A DNA stretch of 8,450 bases from an uncultured Rickettsiales bacterium (GTDB lineage Bacteria; Pseudomonadota; Alphaproteobacteria; Rickettsiales; UBA1997). Of this stretch, positions 1 to 6,484 are shown in pieces. Position 1 is the stretch's first letter. Every line of letters begins with the position of its first letter. Under the pieces are notes generated by a model, which had not been told where the DNA came from, searched no databases, and saw nothing but the letters and a program-made list of their open reading frames with translations. The position numbers and the translations under genes are program-made. The stretch spans positions 1-8,450 of the forward strand of contig CAKVBE010000038.1 in the NCBI GenBank assembly GCA_934725005.1. The letters are read 5' to 3'.

Positions 1-1047
1 GCATAAACCATCACCAGTGGTTGAATAATCGCCTAAGATAATGTGTCCAGACTGCTCACCGCCCAAATTATATCCTTTGTTTCGCATTTCCTCAGCTACA
101 TATCTATCACCGATTTTTGTCCTAATTAATGTTATTCCCAGACTGTCCAGGTATTTTTCCAAACCTAAGTTTGACATTTGTGTAACAACAACTGTATTCT
201 GTTTCAACTTTTTCTCTTCAAACATTTTTCTTGCTATCAATGCTATTATTTTATCACCATCAACAATTTCACCCTTTTCATTAACGATAATAATCCTATC
301 AGCATCGCCATCTAGCGCTATTCCTAAGTCTGCCTTTTCTTTTAAAACAGTTTGCTGTAATAATTGTGGTTTTGTAGAGCCACATGCATCATTTATATTT
401 ATACCATTTGGTTCGCAACCAATTTTTACAACTTCTGCTCCTAATTCCCATAAAACAGTTGGAGCAATTTTGTATGAAGCGCCATTAGCGCAATCAATAA
501 CGACTTTTAAACCATTTAAACTTAAATTTTTTGGAAATGTTTGCTTTATAAATTCTATGTATCTCTGTTGATAAATGTAATTATCAGATCTCCAAGCTCT
601 ACCTATTTCTGATTCATTTTTATAATTATTTAAAAGATTTTCATCATCTATAATACTTTCAATATCTTCTTCAATTTTATCTGGAAATTTTCTTCCCAAT
701 GAATCAAATAATTTTATTCCATTATCATAATATGGATTGTGAGACGCTGAGATCATGATACCTAAATCACAACGCATTGAACGAACAAGCATAGCTATAC
801 CAGGTGTTGGAATTGGTCCTATTAAAAACACATTTATCCCAACAGAATTCAAACCAGCTGTTAATGCTGATTCAAGCATATAACAAGACAATCTTGTATC
901 TTTTCCAATAACAACACTACATTTTTCTTTATTTTTTTTTAACGTAATACCTATTGCTATGCCCAATTTTAATGCAAAATCAACGGTCATGGGAAATGTT
1001 CCAGCTTTTGCTCTTACACCATCCGTACCAAAATACTTTCTTGTCAT
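1..1047 (-). CDS. glmM: Phosphoglucosamine mutase GlmM (partial, C-terminus off the left edge)
   Basis: GlmM converts glucosamine-6-phosphate to glucosamine-1-phosphate in the cytoplasm, feeding UDP-GlcNAc synthesis for peptidoglycan and lipid A. The protein begins MTRKYFGTDGVR, the typical family N-terminus. The phosphoserine loop ISASHNP is at residues 99-105; its second serine is Ser102, the family's usual active-site number. The metal-binding loop DGDADR is at 246-251. A sugar-binding GGEQSGH motif follows, then TTGDG near the edge. About 349 residues are visible of the roughly 445 usual, so most of the C-terminal phosphate-binding domain is missing because of the window edge and not because of a mutation. 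The ATG at 1045-1047 puts the conserved FGTDGVR in its usual place; no Shine-Dalgarno is visible. It lies 83 bp downstream of the eptA-like gene on the same strand, so co-transcription is possible. Identification is firm. Confidence 0.97.
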   Translation of the reverse strand, partial: MTRKYFGTDGVRAKAGTFPMTVDFALKLGIAIGITLKKNKEKCSVVIGKDTRLSCYMLESALTAGLNSVGINVFLIGPIPTPGIAMLVRSMRCDLGIMISASHNPYYDNGIKLFDSLGRKFPDKIEEDIESIIDDENLLNNYKNESEIGRAWRSDNYIYQQRYIEFIKQTFPKNLSLNGLKVVIDCANGASYKIAPTVLWELGAEVVKIGCEPNGININDACGSTKPQLLQQTVLKEKADLGIALDGDADRIIIVNEKGEIVDGDKIIALIARKMFEEKKLKQNTVVVTQMSNLGLEKYLDSLGITLIRTKIGDRYVAEEMRNKGYNLGGEQSGHIILGDYSTTGDGLC

Positions 1048-1078
1048 ACAATTTTAAATTTAATCAACAATTAGCTTT

Positions 1079-1107
1079 ATAATACTATCTGTATTTTTTT
1101 TATTAAA
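1079..1107 (-). promoter_or_regulatory. Weak candidate promoter for glmM
   Basis: On the minus strand, TTTAAT (1102-1107) and TATTAT (1079-1084) are separated by 17 bp. Transcription would start about 25 bp upstream of the glmM ATG. The -10 box is good, but the -35 box matches only three of six consensus bases. The 83-bp gap is AT-rich, so chance matches are likely. glmM could equally be read through from the eptA-like gene. Confidence 0.25.
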
Positions 1108-1130
1108 TTGAAAAAAATAGTAATATTGCA

Positions 1131-2723
1131 TCATTTCCTACATTTATAAAACATATCTAGCTTATTATCATAAACCTTTGTCCGAATTTTTAGAAGACCT
1201 AGAATTGAGTGAAATAAGTTATCATGTGAAAATTTATCATGTCTAATATTCATTAAACACTCATAATCTATACTACTTTTTGCCAAATCAGACATCCAAA
1301 TAAGCATTGGTATATGTAATTGGTACTTTGGTGCAATTCTATATGGTATACCATGTAAATATAATCCATTTTCACCAAGTGACTCTCCATGATCCGAAAC
1401 ATACAACATTCCGACATTTGTTTCATTCAAACTCTTTAATTTATTTATAACTGTAGACAAGAAGTAATCAGTATACAATATTGTGTTATCATATGCGTTA
1501 ACTATATTTTGTTTTTCACAGTTCTGTAATTCCACAGTTTTACATACTGGACTATAGATACTGAAACTTTCTGGGTATCTTTTGTAGTATGAAGGACCAT
1601 GACTCCCAATCATATGCAAAACAATAAACAGGTCGCCTTCTGTATTATTTATATAATCAACCATTTTATCAATCATAACTTCATCAAAACAACTTTCTTC
1701 GTTACAATATTGTTTATTTGCCAATTTATCAATTATTTCAGTTTGAACTCTTTCACAAACATTTTTACAGCTACCATCATTTTCCAACCAAAATACTTTC
1801 ATACCAGATTTATCAATTAAATCGATCATATTTTCTGTATATCTTGCCTTATTTACATCAAAATTATTTTTATCATAAACAGAAAAAATTAATGGTACAG
1901 AAACTGCTGTTGATGTTCCTGATGCATAAAAATTATCAAAATTCACAATATCTTCTTTCTCCAACAATGGATTAGTCTTTCTTTCATAACCATTTAAAGA
2001 AAAATTCGATGCCCTTGCCGTCTCTCCAACAATAAGTACAAAAATTGTTCTATTTTTATCTCTTACACGCACAACATCGTTATCCAATATTTTAAATTCT
2101 CTGCCCACAAAATACGTGTTTTGAAAGTATCTAATTGTTGAATATATCCAATTTTCTGGATTCATTAACTTCCTAATTTCTGTATTGTTTCTAAAGAAAA
2201 AAGCATATTGTTTATAAAAAATCAAAGCAGAAAAAACCGCAAAAATCATTACATGTAAAGTATTTAACAATTTTTTTCTTACAAACTTTTTATCATAAAC
2301 TACATCTTGAAATAATATAAAAATTGATGGAACTAAACCAAATACAACAAAGTATAACACAAATTTAAAATTAATTAAATCTATTGCTTCATTTACATTT
2401 GTCTCGAATACATTTCTTATCATGTCTGTATCTATAAATACACTGTACTCATTCATATAAAAATTAGCAAAACTGGATATTAATAATATTAAAACAACCA
2501 GACCTTTAAATATGTACGGAAAACATAATATGTTTAATACAACATAGTGGACAAAAAAAGATAAGATTGATATATTAACACAGAAAAATAATGATTTTAC
2601 ACCAACGACGTTCACATTACTAAATATACATTTAAAAAAACTTGTATTTAGCAAAAAACAGAAATATAGTGACAAGAGAGCATTAATTGTATTGCTGTTT
2701 ACCTTGTACTTAAATTTAAACAT
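1131..2723 (-). CDS. eptA: EptA/MCR-family lipid A phosphoethanolamine transferase
   Basis: Inner-membrane enzyme that moves phosphoethanolamine from phosphatidylethanolamine to lipid A on the periplasmic side; in known relatives this lowers the negative charge and reduces susceptibility to cationic peptides. Length is 530 residues, normal for the family. Hydrophobic segments at about 12-34, 42-68, 70-89, 118-138 and 153-172 fit the five-helix N-terminal domain. The periplasmic catalytic domain starts near residue 226. Visible motifs are GETAR (233-237; Glu234 metal ligand), GTSTAVSVP (269-277; by spacing to MCR-1 the nucleophile is probably Thr272), GSHGP (373-377; His375), SDHGESLGENG (443-453; Asp444, His445) and YLHG (455-458; His457). 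Cysteine pairs 340/345 and 394/402 match conserved disulfides, but the pair normally flanking the nucleophile is replaced by Ser268 and Leu278. The symbol is by motif resemblance; an EptB/EptC-like substrate preference cannot be excluded. Divergent from leuS, upstream of glmM. Confidence 0.92.
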   Translation of the reverse strand: MFKFKYKVNSNTINALLSLYFCFLLNTSFFKCIFSNVNVVGVKSLFFCVNISILSFFVHYVVLNILCFPYIFKGLVVLILLISSFANFYMNEYSVFIDTDMIRNVFETNVNEAIDLINFKFVLYFVVFGLVPSIFILFQDVVYDKKFVRKKLLNTLHVMIFAVFSALIFYKQYAFFFRNNTEIRKLMNPENWIYSTIRYFQNTYFVGREFKILDNDVVRVRDKNRTIFVLIVGETARASNFSLNGYERKTNPLLEKEDIVNFDNFYASGTSTAVSVPLIFSVYDKNNFDVNKARYTENMIDLIDKSGMKVFWLENDGSCKNVCERVQTEIIDKLANKQYCNEESCFDEVMIDKMVDYINNTEGDLFIVLHMIGSHGPSYYKRYPESFSIYSPVCKTVELQNCEKQNIVNAYDNTILYTDYFLSTVINKLKSLNETNVGMLYVSDHGESLGENGLYLHGIPYRIAPKYQLHIPMLIWMSDLAKSSIDYECLMNIRHDKFSHDNLFHSILGLLKIRTKVYDNKLDMFYKCRK

Positions 2724-2736
2724 ATAATCGACTTTT

Positions 2737-2755
2737 TGTACATTAAAATGTATAA
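2737..2755. promoter_or_regulatory. Inverted repeat upstream of the eptA-like gene
   Basis: TACATT-AA-AATGTA (2739-2752) is a perfect 14-bp dyad. Flanking TT and TTA-like bases extend it to about 19-20 bp with one mismatch. Its near edge is about 14 bp upstream of the eptA-like ATG. A weak minus-strand -10-like TATACA overlaps its outer half, which would suit a repressor site. No PmrA-type direct repeat was seen. The regulatory role is inference, and AT-rich dyads arise easily by chance. Confidence 0.3.
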
Positions 2756-2884
2756 GAGTTAATTACTTCATACACATAATAAGTCAACATATTTCCTCAA
2801 TAAATCATATAATACATATTTCTATATTGTTTTTGTCTATCAGTATTATTGAGCAAGTAATAAAAACATTTATTGTTGTGACCT

Positions 2885-2913
2885 ATTCAAAAATATAAAA
2901 TTATTTTTATAAT
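2885..2913 (+). promoter_or_regulatory. Candidate sigma-70 promoter of leuS
   Basis: A perfect -10 box TATAAT at 2908-2913 lies 31 bp upstream of the leuS start. A poor -35 candidate TATTCA (2885-2890) is 17 bp before it. A transcript starting near 2920 would have a leader of about 25 bases. The 221-bp gap between the divergent eptA-like gene and leuS holds no other gene I can support. Confidence 0.5.
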
Positions 2914-2929
2914 GGGCTTATCGGGATGA

Positions 2930-2944
2930 CTTTTACAGTAAAAG
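2930..2944 (+). promoter_or_regulatory. Perfect dyad abutting the leuS start codon
   Basis: CTTTTACAGTAAAAG is a perfect palindrome of 7+1+7 bases that ends directly before the leuS ATG. As RNA it can form a five-base-pair stem with a five-base loop where a ribosome binding site would sit; no Shine-Dalgarno is visible. It could be a translational or operator element, or chance. Confidence 0.4.
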
Positions 2945-5683
2945 ATGGAACATTATAATTTTAAAGAGATAGAGAAAAAATGGCAGAAACATTGGGAGAA
3001 AAATAATAGTTTTTATTTCAAACCAAATAAAGATAAGATAAGAAATTTTTACATGTTAGAAATGTTTCCTTATCCATCAGGACAATTACATTTAGGACAT
3101 GTTAGAAATTTTGGTATAGGCGATGTTGTAGCAAGATTCAAAATGATGCAAGGATATAATGTTTTACATCCAATGGGAGCCGATGCATTTGGACTTCCAG
3201 CTGAAAATGCAGCAATAAAAAACAAAATAAATCCAAGTAAGTGGACTGAAAAAAATATTGAAGAATTTAAAAAGTCTATGAAAATGCTTGGTTTTTCATA
3301 TGATTTCTCAAGGTTTGTGGCTACATGTTTTCCAGAATATTATGGCAAACAGCAAGAAATTTTTATAGATATGTACAAAAAAGGTCTTATTTACAGAAAA
3401 GAAAGCTATGTAAATTGGGATCCTGTTGACCAAACAGTATTAGCAAATGAACAAGTTGTTAATGGTAGAGGATGGAGAAGTGGAGCTATAGTTGAAAGAA
3501 AAAAATTAAATCAGTGGTTCTTTAAAATAACTAATTATGCAGAAGAATTATTAAGGGATATAGACGATAAACTTATCGGTTGGCCTGAAAAAGTTAGATT
3601 AATGCAAAAAAACTGGATTGGAAAATCTAGTGGTGCAATGTTTAAGATGAAAGTAGTTTTCCCTAGTTTCCCTCGCCCATTAGGTGACGCTTCTAGCTCC
3701 CCTCACCATTTGGGTGAAGCCTCCAATTTCCCTCGCCCCTTGGGGGAGATGGTGTCTACTGACGATTTCCACCAAGTAGAAAGGGATTCTATAAGTGAAT
3801 TATTAATTTACACAACACGTCCCGATACACTTTTTGGTGCTTCATTTGTTGGTATTTCTTCAAACCATCCATTAGCCGAGTGTTTATCAAAAAATGACAA
3901 AAATATTGCTGAATTTTGTGATGAATGTGAAAAAACTTCGGTTGATGAGGCAACCACTGCTACTATGGAAAAGAAAGGTTTTGATACAGGACTAAAAGCA
4001 ATAAATCCTTTTACAAATGAAGAATTACCAATATATATTGCCAACTTTATTTTAATGGACTACGGTACAGGCGCAATATTTGGTTGCCCAGCTCATGATG
4101 AAAGAGATTATGATTTTGCAAAAAAATACGGTTTACAAATAAAACAAGTTGTAACGCCCCTCTCCACAACCCCTCTCCACCAAGGGGCGAGGGCATCAGT
4201 TGGCGATTTCCATCAAGGGGCGAGGGAATTGCCCGATAATCTTCCACAAGTGACAAGAGATGAGCTTATAACTCTTCCATTTACAGATGAAGGATATGCT
4301 ATAAATTCTGGATTTTTAGATGGTTTATCAACCAAAGAAGCAAAAAAAGCAGCTATTGAAAAGCTTAAAGAAATGGGTATAGGCGACGAGAGAGTAAATT
4401 ATCATTTAAGAGATTGGGGTTTTTCTAGACAGAGATATTGGGGCTGTCCTATTCCAATGGTTTATTGTGAACATTGTGGAACTGTTCCTCTTAATAAAGA
4501 AGATTTACCATTAAGATTACCCGAAGATGTGACATTTGACGGAAAAGGAAATCCTCTCGAAAAACATCCAACTTGGAAATATACAAAATGTCCACATTGT
4601 GGTAAACCAGCCATAAGAGAAACAGATACAATGGATACATTTGTTGATTCATCATGGTATTTTTTAAGATACCCTGACCTATGTGAAGATAAACCATTAA
4701 ATAAAGAAATCTGCAATAATATTCTGCCAATAGATCAATACGTTGGTGGTATAGAACATGCTACAGGACACTTAATGTATGCAAGATTTTTTACAAAAGC
4801 ATTAAGAGATTGTGGTTATATAAATATTGATGAACCGGTTAAAAAATTGTTTAATCAAGGTATGGTTTGCCATAAAGCGTATAGAGGCAAAACAACAAAA
4901 GATTGGTGTTATCCTTGGAATGTAGAAGAAAAAGGTGGAAAATTTTATAACATTGAAACAAAAGAGGAATTATCTTATGAAGGTGTTATAAAGATGAGTA
5001 AATCAAAATGTAATGTTGTTGATAATGCAAAGATTGTTGATGCATATGGCGCAGATTCTGCAAGAATGTTCGTATTATCTGATAGTCCAGCTGATAAAGA
5101 TTTTGAATGGACAGAACAAGGTATAGAAGGCTGTTGGAAATATATAAATAAATTTTATAGAATGGTAAGTGGTTTTAGTGAAATTTATGAATTATCAAAA
5201 ATAAATTATAATAATACTATAATTAAGGAAACACATAAAACTATAAAATTTGTTACTGAATACCTTGAGAACTTAGAATTTAACAAAGCTATTGCAAAAG
5301 TAAGAGAATTCACAAACTTCCTAGAAAAATTAAAATTAAATTCACAAGAAGAAAAAGAATCTTATTATTTTGCATTGGTTAATGTAACAAAGCTATTTTT
5401 ACCGTTTGCCCCACATTTATGTAGTGAATTACTAGAAAGATTGAGAATTACCGACTTCACTTGGCCTATATTTGATGATAATTTTACAGTTGAAAATACC
5501 ATTACAATTGCAATTCAAATTAATGGTAAATTGCGAGGTACATTGCAGATTCAAAAAGATTTACCAAAAAACGAAGTCGAAAATTTGGTAAAAAATGAAG
5601 AAAATATAAAAAAGTATTTGGAAGGTAATGAAATCAAAAAAACAATTGTCGTTCCAAATAAATTAGTAAATTTCGTTATTTAA
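2945..5683 (+). CDS. leuS: Leucyl-tRNA synthetase with repeat insertions in the CP1 editing domain
   Basis: Class I synthetase that charges tRNA-Leu in the cytoplasm and hydrolyses mischarged tRNA in its CP1 domain. The HIGH-type motif HLGH is at 49-52 and KMSKS at 683-687. The CP1 editing domain shows the threonine-rich TTRPDT (290-295) and HDERDYDF (384-391) with its conserved aspartate. A zinc-type knuckle CEHC/CPHC (Cys508, 511, 549, 552) is present. The anticodon-binding region and a C-terminal domain (NGKLRG, PNKLVNFVI) complete it. At 912 residues it is longer than the roughly 860 of E. coli LeuRS; the excess is mainly two low-complexity blocks at about 240-282 and 405-439, at loop positions of CP1, encoded by GC-rich repeats unlike the rest of the gene. 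Catalytic and editing motifs are intact, so the enzyme should work. The ATG at 2945 gives the normal N-terminus; no Shine-Dalgarno is visible. A SIMPL-domain gene follows after 12 bp. Confidence 0.98.
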   Translation: MEHYNFKEIEKKWQKHWEKNNSFYFKPNKDKIRNFYMLEMFPYPSGQLHLGHVRNFGIGDVVARFKMMQGYNVLHPMGADAFGLPAENAAIKNKINPSKWTEKNIEEFKKSMKMLGFSYDFSRFVATCFPEYYGKQQEIFIDMYKKGLIYRKESYVNWDPVDQTVLANEQVVNGRGWRSGAIVERKKLNQWFFKITNYAEELLRDIDDKLIGWPEKVRLMQKNWIGKSSGAMFKMKVVFPSFPRPLGDASSSPHHLGEASNFPRPLGEMVSTDDFHQVERDSISELLIYTTRPDTLFGASFVGISSNHPLAECLSKNDKNIAEFCDECEKTSVDEATTATMEKKGFDTGLKAINPFTNEELPIYIANFILMDYGTGAIFGCPAHDERDYDFAKKYGLQIKQVVTPLSTTPLHQGARASVGDFHQGARELPDNLPQVTRDELITLPFTDEGYAINSGFLDGLSTKEAKKAAIEKLKEMGIGDERVNYHLRDWGFSRQRYWGCPIPMVYCEHCGTVPLNKEDLPLRLPEDVTFDGKGNPLEKHPTWKYTKCPHCGKPAIRETDTMDTFVDSSWYFLRYPDLCEDKPLNKEICNNILPIDQYVGGIEHATGHLMYARFFTKALRDCGYINIDEPVKKLFNQGMVCHKAYRGKTTKDWCYPWNVEEKGGKFYNIETKEELSYEGVIKMSKSKCNVVDNAKIVDAYGADSARMFVLSDSPADKDFEWTEQGIEGCWKYINKFYRMVSGFSEIYELSKINYNNTIIKETHKTIKFVTEYLENLEFNKAIAKVREFTNFLEKLKLNSQEEKESYYFALVNVTKLFLPFAPHLCSELLERLRITDFTWPIFDDNFTVENTITIAIQINGKLRGTLQIQKDLPKNEVENLVKNEENIKKYLEGNEIKKTIVVPNKLVNFVI
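3662..3790 (+). repeat. In-frame GC-rich repeat block 1 in leuS
   Basis: Three tandem 30-bp units start at 3668, 3698 and 3728. They encode FPRPLGDASS, SPHHLGEASN and FPRPLGEMVS. A diverged stretch in the opposite orientation (3758-3790, encoding DFHQVERDS) follows. Each unit contains a small self-complementary core (such as TCACC/GGTGA in unit 2). The block is markedly GC-richer than its surroundings and preserves the frame. It lies in a CP1 loop that in E. coli LeuRS is only a few residues long. This resembles Rickettsia palindromic elements in behaviour; the family is not identified. Confidence 0.85.
4157..4261 (+). repeat. In-frame GC-rich repeat block 2 in leuS (inverted relative to block 1)
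   Basis: Two units of 33-36 bp start at 4178 and 4211 and encode HQGAR-containing peptides; a degraded third carries PQVTRDE. CAAGGGGCGAGGGAA at 4214-4228 is the exact reverse complement of 3728-3742 in block 1. CCCTC (4171-4175) pairs with GAGGG (4189-4193) around a C-rich/G-rich core, giving a hairpin. The reading frame is kept, and the block replaces a variable CP1 loop between the HDERD motif and the strand leading to NSGFLDGL. Confidence 0.85.
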
Positions 5684-5695
5684 ATTTGTGTTAAA

Positions 5696-6400
5696 ATGAA
5701 TAAAAAAATTGTATTTTTCACATCGCTTGTTATAGCTGTTTTGCTATATACAAGCCATTCTTTAATGAGTTATAAACTTACTAGCTTTGTTAAAGTAAAA
5801 GGAGCTGCAGAAAGATCTGTTGTTGCTGATAAAGTATATTGGAATATAGAATTTGTAAATGCTGGAAACAATATTGAATTACTTCAAGAAAAAAATTCAA
5901 AAGATATTGAAGTAATAAGACAGTTTCTTCTTGATAATAGTTTTACAGAGGATGAATTTAAACTAGGAATCATAAATTTAAACGATCTTGAAGCAAGAGA
6001 ATATAAAGATCCAAATCAAAAAAATAGATATATTCTAAATCAATCAATATCAATCGAAACTGAAAATATAGATAAGGTTGAAAAAATTGTTTCAAAGATG
6101 AATTTTTTAATTCAAAAGGGTATTTCAATAAAGAATTCATATGGCGAGAACATGCCAATATATATTTTCAGTAAACTAAATGATATAAAAAGTGAAATGA
6201 TTGCAGAGGCTACAAGAAATGCAAGAAAATCGGCAGAACAATTTGCAAAAGATTCAAAATCAAAAATCTTTAAAATAAAAACAGCAGATCAAGGTGTTTT
6301 TACAATATTACCAAAAAATAGTTCAGTTTATATGAATGAATTAAGCAGCAAAGAAAAACAAATTAGAGTCGTTTCAACAATCGAATACTGGTTAAAATAA
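5696..6400 (+). CDS. Membrane-anchored SIMPL-domain (DUF541) protein
   Basis: The 234-residue protein has a basic N-terminus and one hydrophobic segment at about residues 5-24, acting as a signal anchor or uncleaved signal peptide, so the rest is probably periplasmic. The segment from about 32 on (VKGAAERSVVADKVYWNIEF) is the typical opening of SIMPL/DUF541 proteins, and the length fits the family. Charged helices follow, including an alanine- and lysine-rich stretch near 160-185 (AEATRNARKSAEQFAKDS) that also occurs in this family. The molecular function of these proteins is poorly known; related ones are linked to the cell envelope or oxidative stress. The ATG is 12 bp after the leuS stop, indicating an operon with leuS; no Shine-Dalgarno is visible. 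From memory, many alphaproteobacteria have the LPS-assembly gene lptE after leuS, so this neighbour is different. Confidence 0.85.
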   Translation: MNKKIVFFTSLVIAVLLYTSHSLMSYKLTSFVKVKGAAERSVVADKVYWNIEFVNAGNNIELLQEKNSKDIEVIRQFLLDNSFTEDEFKLGIINLNDLEAREYKDPNQKNRYILNQSISIETENIDKVEKIVSKMNFLIQKGISIKNSYGENMPIYIFSKLNDIKSEMIAEATRNARKSAEQFAKDSKSKIFKIKTADQGVFTILPKNSSVYMNELSSKEKQIRVVSTIEYWLK

Positions 6401-6418
6401 TACACTTCCCACATTAGT

Positions 6419-6482
6419 TTCGATTAACATTATTAAGTTAATTGTAGCTTTTACAATTAATTTAATAATAACATTAATCGAA
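6419..6482 (+). repeat. Long AT-rich hairpin abutting the capsid gene start
   Basis: Arms 6419-6427 and 6474-6482 pair over 9 bp. After a small asymmetric internal loop, 6429-6446 pairs with 6452-6469 over 18 bp with a single G-T wobble. The loop is GCTTT. The structure fills most of the 84-bp gap after the SIMPL gene and ends two bases before the capsid ATG, with no Shine-Dalgarno left outside it. It has no T-tract, so it is not a standard intrinsic terminator. It may be a translational block, an RNA-processing site or a small palindromic element. Confidence 0.8.
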
Positions 6483-6484
6483 TT

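Noticed and set aside
41..571. Plus-strand open frame of 176 codons
   Set aside because: It lies entirely antisense to glmM, whose conserved motifs are unambiguous on the minus strand.
2926..2958. Ten-codon ORF (MTFTVKDGTL) overlapping the leuS start in another frame
   Set aside because: It contains only one leucine codon, has only a weak GGG before it and shows no attenuator structure, so a leader peptide cannot be supported.
3668..3757. Regular 30-bp repeats resembling a CRISPR array
   Set aside because: The units are contiguous without spacers, diverged, GC-rich and lie in frame within leuS.
4047..4256. Minus-strand ORF containing PSPLGGEG-type residues
   Set aside because: It is the antisense reading of the repeat block in leuS. 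Such phrases arise from palindromic repeats and do not indicate a gene.
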